Assembly: GCF_016862095.1 (NCBI RefSeq)
Contig: NZ_BOMH01000014.1
Span: forward strand, 150,962-214,961
Length of the DNA: 64,000 bases
Direction: 5' to 3'
Source: Actinoplanes cyaneus
GTDB lineage: Bacteria; Actinomycetota; Actinomycetes; Mycobacteriales; Micromonosporaceae
Shown here: positions 50,721 to 63,365 of the stretch, one piece after another
Numbering within the stretch: the first letter of the stretch is position 1
How the letters are laid out: the number at the start of each line of letters is the position of its first letter
The notes under the pieces: generated by a model
The model's input: only the letters and a program-made list of their open reading frames with translations
Database searches by the model: none
Told to the model about the DNA's origin: nothing
Made by a program: the position numbers and the translations under genes

Positions 50721-51347
50721 ATGGCTCGTTACGTTGGTGCGGACTGCAAGCGGTGCCGCCGCGAGAAGATGAAGCTGTTCCTGAAGGGCAGCAAGTGCGA
50801 CGGGCCGAAGTGCCCGTTCGAGTCGCGTCCCTTCCCGCCCGGCCAGCACGGCCGTGGGCGGACCAAGGAGACCGAGTACCTGCTCCAGCACCGCGAGAAG
50901 CAGAAGGCCCGCCGCGTCTACGGCGTGCTGGAGAAGCAGTTCCGCGGTTACTACGAGGAGGCTGTCACCAAGCCCGGCAAGACCGGTGAGGTGCTGCTGC
51001 AGATCCTCGAGTCGCGTCTGGACAACGTCGTCTACCGGGCCGGCTACGCCGCGTCCCGTGACGCCGCCCGCCAGCTGGTCAAGCACGGCCACTTCCTGGT
51101 GAACGGCGTCAAGGTCGACATCCCGTCGTACCGGGTGAAGGAGCACGACATCGTCACGCTCCGCGAGAAGTCGAAGGAGCTCACGCCCTTCGTCGTCGCG
51201 CAGGCCCAGGCCGGTTCCCGGCCGGTGCCGGCGTGGCTCGAGCCCATCCCGAGCGAGATGAAGATCCTCGTTCACACGCTCCCGGCCCGCGCTGTCATCG
51301 ACACGCAGGTCCAGGAGCAGCTGATCGTCGAGCTCTACTCCAAGTAA
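50721..51347 (+). CDS. rpsD: 30S ribosomal protein S4
   Basis: S4, 208 residues, nucleates 30S assembly and represses the alpha operon in E. coli. Signatures are MARYVGADCKRCRREKMKLF, with an N-terminal zinc-type CxxC...C motif (CKRC, CDGPKC), and the S4 RNA-binding domain around RLDNVVYRAGYAASRDAARQ. ATG at 50721. Confidence 0.98.
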   Translation: MARYVGADCKRCRREKMKLFLKGSKCDGPKCPFESRPFPPGQHGRGRTKETEYLLQHREKQKARRVYGVLEKQFRGYYEEAVTKPGKTGEVLLQILESRLDNVVYRAGYAASRDAARQLVKHGHFLVNGVKVDIPSYRVKEHDIVTLREKSKELTPFVVAQAQAGSRPVPAWLEPIPSEMKILVHTLPARAVIDTQVQEQLIVELYSK

Positions 51348-51351
51348 CAAG

Positions 51352-51384
51352 TTGCCCGGCGTCCCCTGAAAAGGCGCCGGGCAA
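51352..51384 (+). other. Hairpin between rpsD and rpoA
   Basis: A 10-bp perfect stem TTGCCCGGCG / CGCCGGGCAA with a 13-base loop; no T-run. Possibly an mRNA processing or partial termination site. Confidence 0.55.
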
Positions 51385-51432
51385 ATCAGACGGCCATCAA
51401 ATAGCGGTTGGCCTGACAGAAAGAAGAACAGC

Positions 51433-52455
51433 GTGCTCATCAGCCAGCGGCCCTCCCTCTCGGAGGAGTCGATCAGCGAGACCCGCTCCCGGTTCACCAT
51501 CGAGCCGCTGGAGCCGGGCTTCGGCTACACCCTCGGTAACTCGCTCCGGCGCACCCTGCTGTCGTCCATCCCGGGCGCGGCGGTCACCAGCATCAAGGTC
51601 GACGGCGTGCTGCACGAGTTCACCACGATCCCCGGTGTCAAGGAGGACGTGGTCGAGCTGGTCATGAACGTCAAGGAGCTGACCGTCAGCTCGGAGCACG
51701 ACGAGCCGGTCAGCATGTACCTGCGCAAGCAGGGACCGGGCGACGTGACCGCCGGCGACATCCAGCCCCCGGCCGGTGTCTCGGTGCACAACCCGGACCT
51801 GAAGCTGGCCACGCTGAACAGCAAGGGCCGGCTCGACATGGAGCTGACCGTCGAGCGCGGTCGTGGCTACGTCACGGCGGCGCAGAACAAGAGCGCGGGC
51901 GCGGAGATCGGCCGGATCCCGGTCGACTCGATCTACTCGCCGGTGCTCAAGGTCACCTACCGCGTCGAGGCGACCCGTGTCGAGCAGCGCACCGACTTCG
52001 ACCGTCTGATCATCGACGTCGAGTCGAAGGCGTCCATCTCGCCGCGGACCGCGCTGGCCTCGGCCGGCTCGACCCTGGTCGAGCTCTTCGGCCTGTGCCG
52101 GGAACTGGACGAGACCGCCGAGGGTATCGACATCGGCCCGTCGCCGCAGGACGCGCAGCTCGCTGCCGACCTGGCTCTCCCGATTGAGGAGCTGGACCTC
52201 ACCGTCCGGTCGTACAACTGCCTCAAGCGTGAGGGCATCAACTCGGTGGGCGAATTGATAGGGCGTACGGAGGCCGACCTTCTGGACATCCGGAACTTCG
52301 GCCAGAAGTCCATCGACGAGGTCAAGATGAAGCTCGCCGGTATGGGCCTGGGCCTGAAGGACAGCGCGCCGTCCTTCGACCCCGCGCACGTGGTCGACTC
52401 GTTCGGCGACGTGGACTACGACACCGACGACTACCGCGAGACCGAGCAGCTCTAA
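51433..52455 (+). CDS. rpoA: DNA-directed RNA polymerase subunit alpha
   Basis: RpoA, 340 residues, dimerises to start polymerase assembly. The N-terminal domain has [20 protein letters not shown] and [20 protein letters not shown]; the C-terminal domain, which contacts DNA and activators, has [20 protein letters not shown] and [20 protein letters not shown], followed by an acidic tail. GTG start at 51433. Confidence 0.98.
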   Translation: MLISQRPSLSEESISETRSRFTIEPLEPGFGYTLGNSLRRTLLSSIPGAAVTSIKVDGVLHEFTTIPGVKEDVVELVMNVKELTVSSEHDEPVSMYLRKQGPGDVTAGDIQPPAGVSVHNPDLKLATLNSKGRLDMELTVERGRGYVTAAQNKSAGAEIGRIPVDSIYSPVLKVTYRVEATRVEQRTDFDRLIIDVESKASISPRTALASAGSTLVELFGLCRELDETAEGIDIGPSPQDAQLAADLALPIEELDLTVRSYNCLKREGINSVGELIGRTEADLLDIRNFGQKSIDEVKMKLAGMGLGLKDSAPSFDPAHVVDSFGDVDYDTDDYRETEQL

Positions 52456-52491
52456 GAGCTCGGTTGCGCCACATTTCAAGGAGCATCTGAA

Positions 52492-53058
52492 ATGCCCACG
52501 CCCACCAAGGGTGCCCGCCTCGGCGGCAGCCCGGCACACGAGAAGCTCATCCTGGCCAACCTGGCCACCGAGCTCTTCCGGCACGGGAAGATCAAGACCA
52601 CCGAGACGAAGGCCAAGCGGCTCCGCCCGCTGGCTGAGCAGCTCATCACGAAGGCCAAGCGCGGCGACCTGCACGCCCGTCGCCGGGTCCTGGGCACCGT
52701 GAAGGACAAGGACGTCGTGTACGCCCTGTTCGAGCAGATCGCTCCGCGGTACACGGGCCGTCCCGGTGGCTACACCCGGATCACCAAGACCGGCCCCCGC
52801 AAGGGTGACGCCGCTCCGATGGCGATCATCGAGCTGGTCGAGGAGGCTCCGGTCGCGGCCACCACCGCGCCGGCCGCCAAGGCCGCCGCTCGCAAGGCCG
52901 TCGCGCAGCAGGACAAGCTCGAGGCCCTGGCCCCCGAGGAGACGGCTCCGGCCGTCGCCGACGACCAGGACGCCGAGCCTCCGGTGAGCGCGTCCGGTGA
53001 CAAGGGTGCCGAGGGCCCCGGTGACAAGGCCGAGGGCGAAGACACCGACAAGGCCTGA
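52492..53058 (+). CDS. rplQ: 50S ribosomal protein L17 with long C-terminal extension
   Basis: L17 lies near the tunnel exit. The core (about residues 1-118) reads [40 protein letters not shown] and [20 protein letters not shown]. About 70 further residues are Ala/Glu/Asp-rich low-complexity ([35 protein letters not shown]), much longer than the E. coli protein but usual for actinobacteria. Confidence 0.96.
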   Translation: MPTPTKGARLGGSPAHEKLILANLATELFRHGKIKTTETKAKRLRPLAEQLITKAKRGDLHARRRVLGTVKDKDVVYALFEQIAPRYTGRPGGYTRITKTGPRKGDAAPMAIIELVEEAPVAATTAPAAKAAARKAVAQQDKLEALAPEETAPAVADDQDAEPPVSASGDKGAEGPGDKAEGEDTDKA

Positions 53059-53074
53059 CCAGGCGTCGACGAGG

Positions 53075-53105
53075 GGCCCGGCATCCGAGAGGGTGCCGGG
53101 CCTTT
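53075..53105 (+). terminator. Terminator after rplQ
   Basis: Stem GGCCCGGCA / TGCCGGGCC with a 10-base loop, followed by TTT. It ends the alpha operon before truA. Confidence 0.85.
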
Positions 53106-53150
53106 CGCTTTCCGGAACGATCATTGTGTACGCGAGGAGCACGCCCCGAG

Positions 53151-53975
53151 ATGACGGAAACGATCCGCCTGCGACTTGACGTCTCGTACGACGGCGCGGA
53201 CTTCTCGGGCTGGGCGGCACAGCCGGGGCGCCGTACCGTCGCAGGGGTTCTGGTCGAGGCCCTGCATCGCATCCTCGGAGCCTCGGGCGCCGAGTGGCCA
53301 CTGGGACTCACGGTGGCCGGGCGCACCGACGCCGGGGTGCACGCGACCGGGCAGGTGTGTCACATCGAGCTGCCGGTCGAGCGGTACGAGGAACTGGCCG
53401 GCTCGCTGCCGCGGCGGCTGAACGGGCTGATGCCGCCGGACGCCCGGGTCAAGGGCGTGGTGCCGGTCCCGGAGACGTTCGACGCGCGGTTCTCCGCCAC
53501 GTTCCGGCGCTACGAGTACCGGGTCTGTGACGACGGCTGGGGGCCGGAGCCGCTGCGCCGCTTCGACACGATCGGCTGGCAGCGCCCGCTCGACCTGGAC
53601 CGGCTCAACGCCGCGGCGGCCGGGCTGCTCGGCGAGCACGACTTCGCCGCGTTCTGCAAACGCAAGGAGCACGCCACCACGATCCGCGCGATCGCCCGGC
53701 TGGACTGGCGCCGCGAGGCGGACCGGACGCTGGTGGCGACAGTGCAGGCGGACGCGTTCTGCCAGGCGATGGTGCGCAGCCTGGTCGGCGCGATGCTCGC
53801 CGTCGGTGAGGGCCGCCGGGAGCCGGAGTGGCCGGCGAAGCTGCTCACCCTGCGGGAACGGTCCAGTGAGGTGACCGTCGCCCCGGCGCACGGCCTGACG
53901 CTGGTCGCGGTCGGCTACCCCGCGCAGGCGGAGTACGCGGCGCGCGCCGAGGCCACCCGCCGCTTGCGCGCCTGA
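53151..53975 (+). CDS. truA: tRNA pseudouridine synthase A
   Basis: TruA makes pseudouridine 38-40 in the tRNA anticodon arm. The 274-residue product has LRLDVSYDGADFSGWAAQPG, the catalytic Asp in GRTDAGVHATGQV (about residues 55-67) and the conserved Tyr in FRRYEYRV. I start at ATG 53151, the first in-frame ATG before the conserved core. It lies 46 bases after the rplQ terminator. Confidence 0.95.
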   Translation: MTETIRLRLDVSYDGADFSGWAAQPGRRTVAGVLVEALHRILGASGAEWPLGLTVAGRTDAGVHATGQVCHIELPVERYEELAGSLPRRLNGLMPPDARVKGVVPVPETFDARFSATFRRYEYRVCDDGWGPEPLRRFDTIGWQRPLDLDRLNAAAAGLLGEHDFAAFCKRKEHATTIRAIARLDWRREADRTLVATVQADAFCQAMVRSLVGAMLAVGEGRREPEWPAKLLTLRERSSEVTVAPAHGLTLVAVGYPAQAEYAARAEATRRLRA

Positions 53976-53982
53976 CCGCCCG

Positions 53983-54044
53983 CCGGCACCCGACACACCT
54001 GGCTCCGGCCGGCACCCGACACACCTGATCGCTCCGGCCGGCAC
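53983..54044 (+). repeat. Short tandem repeat after truA
   Basis: CCGGCACCCGACACACCTG occurs at 53983-54001 and 54009-54027 (period 26), and the linking GCTCCGGCCGGCAC recurs at 54002 and 54031. Non-coding. Confidence 0.75.
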
Positions 54045-54088
54045 GCGAGGTCGCCGCCGCTCCGGTCCGCCGCGCGGCGCACGCTTCG

Positions 54089-54141
54089 GGCTGGTGCTCA
54101 TGGTTGTAATGAGGGACAGATAACAGCCATGAGCACCAGCC
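54089..54141. repeat. Long inverted repeat between convergent genes
   Basis: A 19-bp stem (54089-54107 with 54123-54141), GGCTGGTGCTCATGG and TTGT against its complement with one G-T pair, around a 15-base loop. It sits between truA (+) and the gene at 54217 (-), where a bidirectional terminator is expected. No T-run on either side. Confidence 0.75.
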
Positions 54142-54216
54142 GGGACTGCGTGTCGCGCCGCCGCCGACAGCTGCGACCTCCTCGCGTGACGCGGTACGCC
54201 GGGCGCCCCTATCGAG

Positions 54217-54825
54217 CTAGGTGCGGTGGTCGAGGACCTGCTCGGTGAGGTAGGAGTCGAGGAGGGCGCTCGTGAGGCGGGGCAGGGCCGGGTCGCCGCT
54301 CGGGACCGGCTCGCCATCCGGGCCGGTGATCACGCAGTACAGCAGGTAGTGGCCGTGTGCGCGCCACCCGACCGGGGTGCCCGGCGGGATCTGTTCGCCG
54401 CCCATCCCGGTGAAGCTGCCGTCGTCGGACTCGACCAGGCGGCCGACCTGCTCGCCGACCGCCGCGGCGCTCTGCGAGTCGGCCAGGTTGAGGACGCCCG
54501 CGGTCAGCTGATGGCCGCTGTCGGTGGCGCTCAGCGCCGCGCGGATCGCCTGCGAGCATCCGTACGCCGAAATCGCGGAGCGCAGGTCCCCGGTGACCGC
54601 GACCGTGCAGTCGGCCTGGTCGGAGGTGCTTCTGACTCCGAAGCCGGCGAGGTCGGCGGGGAAGACCTCGGTGACCGTGAGCGGTCGTGGATCGCCGGCG
54701 CGCGTGGCGAGGCGACGGTCGGCGGCAGTGGGGCCCTCGCCCTCGTCGCCGACGATCAGGAACGCCGAGACCAGGCAGATGCCGAGCACGATCAGGGCGG
54801 CCAAGCCGCGGGTGAGAAGGGTCAT
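54217..54825 (-). CDS. Membrane-anchored hypothetical protein
   Basis: The 202-residue product has one N-terminal hydrophobic segment (LAALIVLGICLVSAFLIVG) that acts as a signal anchor, then a soluble extracytoplasmic domain of about 175 residues with two cysteines (DCTVAV and GCSQAI) that could form a disulfide. A later segment includes HGHYLLYCVITGPDGEP. I do not recognise the family. It is convergent with truA; the 249 bases before its start hold no gene. Confidence 0.65.
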   Translation of the reverse strand: MTLLTRGLAALIVLGICLVSAFLIVGDEGEGPTAADRRLATRAGDPRPLTVTEVFPADLAGFGVRSTSDQADCTVAVTGDLRSAISAYGCSQAIRAALSATDSGHQLTAGVLNLADSQSAAAVGEQVGRLVESDDGSFTGMGGEQIPPGTPVGWRAHGHYLLYCVITGPDGEPVPSGDPALPRLTSALLDSYLTEQVLDHRT

Positions 54826-55074
54826 GGCCGGTACGGCTCGCGCCGCGCGTGCCGCTGCGGACGGGCCCGGACCCGCTGCCGATGCTGGCCGGAGGATCTC
54901 GGGAACGGCACGGACGGCAGCGCGAGACCGGCTGCCGGGGCGGCGCGATGGGCGGAGCGCGTCGGGGTGGCGAAGCGCATGGGCACAAGTTAGGCGCGCA
55001 CATCAGTCGATGAACGCACAGTTTGTCCGGCACCCGGTGGTTCGTGCGGCGTTGTGACGCGGGAAACTGACAGG

Positions 55075-55695
55075 GTGACCGCCGAGCATTACTTCAGCAC
55101 CGACCCGGACGCCCCGATGCGCCGGAGTGAGATCGAGTTCAGCGTGGCCGGCCGGGATTACCGGCTCGCCGTGGCCTCCGGGGTGTTCTCCGCCGGGCGG
55201 CTCGACCCGGGCACCGCGGTGCTGCTGCGCAAGGCGGAGCTGCCCGGCGCCGGCGTCGAGGGGGATCTGCTCGACCTCGGTTGTGGGTATGGGCCGATCA
55301 CCTGCGTGCTGGCCACCCAGGCGCCGCGCGCGACCGTCCACGCGATCGACGTGAACTCCCGCGCCCGTGAATTGACCAGCGAGAACGCGGCGACCCTCGG
55401 GCTGGGGGAGCGGGTCCGGGTGAGCGCTCCGGACGACGTGCCGGAAGGTGTGACGTTCGCGCAGATCTGGAGCAACCCGCCGACCCACGTCGGGAAGGCG
55501 GAGCTGTACGCGCTGATGGACCGCTGGCTGCCGCGGCTCGCGCCGGACGGGGTCGCCTGGCTGGTGATCAACCGGCACCTCGGAGGTGACTCGTTGCACA
55601 GCCGGCTCGCCGGGCAGGGCTGGGAGGTCGAGCGGATCGCCAGCCAGAAGGGGTTCCGGGTCCTGCGGGTCACCGGAAAACCGGCTGCCATCTGA
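55075..55695 (+). CDS. Class I SAM-dependent methyltransferase (RsmC-like)
   Basis: The 206-residue product has motif I DLLDLGCGYGPITCVLA (about residues 62-78), motif II AIDVNSRA, and the NPP motif SNPPTH (about 128-133), which is typical of methyltransferases that modify exocyclic amino groups of guanine or other bases, such as RsmC/RlmG. The rRNA substrate is inferred from the family. A GTG at 55054 is an alternative start. It is followed 26 bases later by an ABC-F gene. Confidence 0.87.
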   Translation: MTAEHYFSTDPDAPMRRSEIEFSVAGRDYRLAVASGVFSAGRLDPGTAVLLRKAELPGAGVEGDLLDLGCGYGPITCVLATQAPRATVHAIDVNSRARELTSENAATLGLGERVRVSAPDDVPEGVTFAQIWSNPPTHVGKAELYALMDRWLPRLAPDGVAWLVINRHLGGDSLHSRLAGQGWEVERIASQKGFRVLRVTGKPAAI

Positions 55696-55721
55696 GGCCC
55701 TGACCGGGCAGGATGCCGGGC

Positions 55722-57368
55722 ATGGGTTACGTGGATGTCGCCGGTGTCGGTTTCGTGCTGCCCGACGGGCGGGAGCTGTTCACCGACGTGTCGTTCCGGG
55801 TCGGCGAGGGCGCCAAGGTCGCGCTGGTCGGGCCGAACGGGGCCGGCAAGACCACCCTGTTGCGGACGGTCGCCGGGGACATCCCGACGCAGAGCGGCAC
55901 GGTCGCGCGCTCCGGCGGGGTGGGCGTGATGCGCCAGTTCATCGGCATGATCGGCGACGATCGGACGCTCGAGGACATGGCGTTGTCCCTGGTCGCGCCG
56001 CCGCTGCGGGAGGCCGGCGACCGGCTGGCGAAGGCCACGCAGGCGCTGGACGAGACCGAGAAGAGCCAGATCGCGTACGCGAATGCCCTGGCTCATTGGG
56101 GTGAAGCCGGCGGTTACGACGCGGAAGTGCTCTTCGACACGGTCGCGGTCTCGATCCTCGGCAAACCGTGGGACGAGGCGCGCAGCCGGGTCGTGCGCAC
56201 GCTCTCCGGCGGCGAGCAGAAACGGTTCGCGCTGGATCTGCTGCTGCGCGGCAGCGACGAGGTGCTCCTGCTCGACGAGCCGGACAACTTCCTCGACGTG
56301 CCCGCCAAGCGCTGGCTGGAGCAGCGGATCCGCGAGTCGAACAAGTCGATCCTCTACATCTCGCACGACCGTGAGCTGCTGGCCCAGACCGCGGACCGGG
56401 TCGTCGCGGTCGAGGGCGGCGGCGCGTGGACCCATCCGGGCGGGTTCGCCTCCTGGCACGAGGCCCGCGCCAACCGGCACGAGCGGATGGAGGAGCTGCG
56501 CCGCCGCTGGGACGAGGAGCACGAGAAACTGCGTGAGCTGGTCTTCACGCTGAAGAACAAGGCCGCGTACAACGACGGCCTGGCCTCGCGTTATCAGGCC
56601 GCCCAGACGCGCCTGCGCAAGTTCGAGGAGGCCGGCCCGCCGCCGCTGCCGCCCAAGGAGCAGGCGGTCCGGATGAACCTGCGCGGCGGCCGCACCGGCA
56701 AACGCTCGGTGATCTGCGAGAGCCTGGAACTGGAAGATCTGACCTTCCCGTTCGACCTGGAGATCTGGTACGGCGATCGCGTCGCCGTCCTCGGGGCGAA
56801 CGGCACCGGCAAGTCACACTTCCTGCGCCTGCTCGCGGCCGGCGGCAGCGAACCCGATGTGGAGCATCAGCCGGTCGACGGGGCGCCCCTCGCGCAGGTG
56901 AAGCACAACGGCGTGGCGCGGCTCGGCGCTCGGGTCCGGCCCGGGCACTTCTCGCAGACCCACGACCGCCCCGAGCTGATGGAGAAGACGCTCGTCGAGA
57001 TCCTCTGGCGGGGTGACGAGCACCGCTCCGGGATGGACCGGGCCGGCTCGATGAAACACCTCAGCCGGTACGAGCTCTCGGCGCAGGGCGATCAGCGTTT
57101 CGGCACCCTCTCCGGCGGGCAGCAGGCGCGCTTCCTGGTGCTGCTGCTGGAACTTTCCGGGGCGACGCTGCTGCTGCTCGACGAGCCGACGGACAACCTG
57201 GACCTGGCCTCCGCGGAGGCGCTGGAGGAAGGGTTGAAGGCCTTCGACGGGACAGTGATAGCCGTCACCCACGACCGCTGGTTCACGCGATCCTTCGATC
57301 GGTTCGTGCTCTTCAGGAGCGACAACGAGGTTGTCGAGGTTCCGGAACCTGTGTGGGACGTCCGCTGA
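55722..57368 (+). CDS. ABC-F family ATPase
   Basis: The 548-residue protein has two ATPase domains without membrane segments. First: Walker A GPNGAGKTT, signature LSGGEQKRFALDLLL, Walker B LLLDEPDNFLDV. Second: Walker A GANGTGKSH, signature LSGGQQARFLVLLL, Walker B LLLDEPTDNLDL. Between them is a charged helical linker (about residues 245-300). ABC-F proteins bind the ribosome E site and rescue stalled or antibiotic-bound ribosomes; whether this is a resistance or housekeeping type cannot be told. An ATG at 55713 is an alternative start. Confidence 0.9.
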   Translation: MGYVDVAGVGFVLPDGRELFTDVSFRVGEGAKVALVGPNGAGKTTLLRTVAGDIPTQSGTVARSGGVGVMRQFIGMIGDDRTLEDMALSLVAPPLREAGDRLAKATQALDETEKSQIAYANALAHWGEAGGYDAEVLFDTVAVSILGKPWDEARSRVVRTLSGGEQKRFALDLLLRGSDEVLLLDEPDNFLDVPAKRWLEQRIRESNKSILYISHDRELLAQTADRVVAVEGGGAWTHPGGFASWHEARANRHERMEELRRRWDEEHEKLRELVFTLKNKAAYNDGLASRYQAAQTRLRKFEEAGPPPLPPKEQAVRMNLRGGRTGKRSVICESLELEDLTFPFDLEIWYGDRVAVLGANGTGKSHFLRLLAAGGSEPDVEHQPVDGAPLAQVKHNGVARLGARVRPGHFSQTHDRPELMEKTLVEILWRGDEHRSGMDRAGSMKHLSRYELSAQGDQRFGTLSGGQQARFLVLLLELSGATLLLLDEPTDNLDLASAEALEEGLKAFDGTVIAVTHDRWFTRSFDRFVLFRSDNEVVEVPEPVWDVR

Positions 57369-57524
57369 CTCGGGAGTGAACAGGATCCGCTTCTGTGTCC
57401 TCCCGGGACTCGGTCCGCCGTCGTCCGCAAGAGTTGGAGCCGTCGGAAAAGCGAGTCCTAAGTCACCGGCGATGAACGCTAGCGTGAATCGTCACGGGCC
57501 GGTTATGGTCCGGTTACAAGAAAC

Positions 57525-57613
57525 CCCACGGGAGTCCGGGCACCGGGCTGAGAGGGGGGCTGACGCGGCCCCCGACCGTAGAACCTGATCCGGGTAATGC
57601 CGGCGCAGGGAGG
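57525..57613 (+). promoter_or_regulatory. TPP riboswitch (THI element)
   Basis: The conserved core is visible: ACGGGAGTCCGGG, then CACCGGGCTGAGAG, a P3 stem GGGGGCTGACGCGGCCCCC, GACCGTAGAACCTGATCCGG and GTAATGCCGGCGCAGGGAGG. CTGAGA and the ACCTGATCCGG / GTAATGCCGGCG blocks bind the pyrimidine and pyrophosphate. The element ends about 8 bases before the thiE start and overlaps its ribosome-binding site GGGAGGAG, so control is probably at translation initiation. Confidence 0.96.
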
Positions 57614-57621
57614 AGTGCGTC

Positions 57622-58239
57622 ATGGACGCTTTGTCTTTTCCCCGGCTCCACGTCCTCACCGACGACCTCGAGGTCGTTCGCGGGGTGGCTCGCCCCGGCG
57701 TCGCGGTGCAGATCAGGGTCAAGAGCAACGACAGGGTGGCGTACGGCGTGACCGTCGCCGCCGTCGAGCTCTGTCGCGCGGCCGGAGCGATGTGCCTGGT
57801 CAACGATCGGATCGGGGTCGCGCTGGCAGCCGGGGCCGACGGCGTCCACCTGGGCGACGACGACCTGCCCGTGGACGCCGCGCGCCGGGTGCTCGGGCCG
57901 GATGCGGTTGTCGGGGCGACGTGCCGTACGCCGGAAGCCGCTCGTGCCGCCGTCGCGCAGGGTGCCTCGTACCTCGGAGTCGGGCCGGCCTTCACCTCGT
58001 CCACGAAGGACGGCCTGCCACCACCACTCGGGCCGGACCGGATCGCTGTCGTGGCGGCCGCGGTCCCGGGGACACCCGTGCTGGCGATCGGCGGGATCAC
58101 CCTGTCGCACCTGCCACGATTCGCGGGGCGGGTGCACGGGATCGCCGCGATCGCCGCGTTCACCACCGACCCGTCGGGCGCGGCCGAGGCGTTCCTGACC
58201 GCTCTCGCCTCCCCTGCCACCCGGGAAGGGCTGTCGTGA
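57622..58239 (+). CDS. thiE: Thiamine-phosphate synthase
   Basis: ThiE joins HMP-PP and the thiazole phosphate to thiamine phosphate. The 205-residue TIM-barrel has the substrate-binding set QIRVK (about 30-34), LVNDR, GADGVHLGDDDLP, and GVGPAFTSSTKDG, all catalytic residues of ThiE. ATG at 57622 directly downstream of the TPP riboswitch. First gene of a seven-gene operon; overlaps thiO by GTGA. Confidence 0.95.
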   Translation: MDALSFPRLHVLTDDLEVVRGVARPGVAVQIRVKSNDRVAYGVTVAAVELCRAAGAMCLVNDRIGVALAAGADGVHLGDDDLPVDAARRVLGPDAVVGATCRTPEAARAAVAQGASYLGVGPAFTSSTKDGLPPPLGPDRIAVVAAAVPGTPVLAIGGITLSHLPRFAGRVHGIAAIAAFTTDPSGAAEAFLTALASPATREGLS

Positions 58240-59242
58240 GGGTCGGTGTCGTCGGCGGCGGGATCATCGGGCTCGCCGTCGGCGCGGAGTTGTTGCGCCG
58301 CGGGGCGGACGTCACCGTCTACGACCCCGCGCCGGACGGGACCGGCGGCGCCTGGCACGTCGCGGCCGGGATGCTCGCGCCGGGCGGCGAGTCGGTCTTC
58401 GAGTTCCCGCAGCTGGAGCGCCTGCTCCGAGCGTCGAACGAGTTGTGGCCGGAGTTCGCGGCGGGGCTCGGCGACGTCGGCTACGACGACGCGGGAACCC
58501 TCGGGGTGGCACTGACCGCCGACGACGTGGCCGAGATGGCGCGCGAGTGGAAACACCAGAAGCTCTCCCCGCTCACCGGCTCCCAGCTGCGCGATCGGGA
58601 ACCCGCGCTGTCCCCCCGGATCCGGGCGGGCGCCTACTCGCCGGCCGAGCGTCAGGTCGACCCGCGCCGAGTGGTCAGAAGCCTGCGGCGGCAGTTGAAC
58701 GGGCGCATCCGTCAGCGAGCCGTCGACGACGTGTCCGCCCTGGACGACGAGACGATCGTCGTGGCCGCCGGCTGCGGCACCGCCGACCTCACCGGGCTCC
58801 CGATCCGGCCCGTCAAAGGCCAGGTGCTGCGCCTGCGTGGCGAACCAGGCCTACTCACCCACGTCCTCGACGGCGCGGCCGACGGTCGGCACGTCTACCT
58901 CGTCCCGCGCGCCGACGGCGAGGTGGTCGTCGGCGCCACCCAGGAGGAGCGCACCGACCACCAGCCGACCGCCGGTGGCGTGCACGACCTGCTGCGCGCC
59001 GCGCTCGACCTGGTCCCCGGCCTCGCCGAGCACGAGCTCACCGAGATCACCGTCGGCCACCGCCCGGGCACCCCGGACAACGCGCCGATCATCGGCCACG
59101 TCAAGGACAACGTCTTCGTCGCCGCCGGTCACCACCGCAACGGGGTGCTGCTGACCCCGATCACCGCACGACTCGTCGCCGACCTGGTGCTCACCGGGAC
59201 GGCCGACCCGATCATCGACGACTTCACCCCCGGGAGGTTCGG

Positions 59243-59252
<10 letters not shown>
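58236..59252 (+). CDS. thiO: Glycine oxidase ThiO
   Basis: ThiO oxidises glycine to the imine used for the thiazole ring. The 338-residue flavoprotein has the dinucleotide fold VGVVGGGIIGLAVGAELLRR at residues 3-22, a later AAGCGTADLTGLPIRPVKGQ and the C-terminal GHHRNGVLLTPITARLVADL. GTG start at 58236 overlaps the thiE stop; its stop overlaps thiS. Confidence 0.94.
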
Positions 59253-63349
<4,097 letters not shown>

Positions 63350-63365
<16 letters not shown>

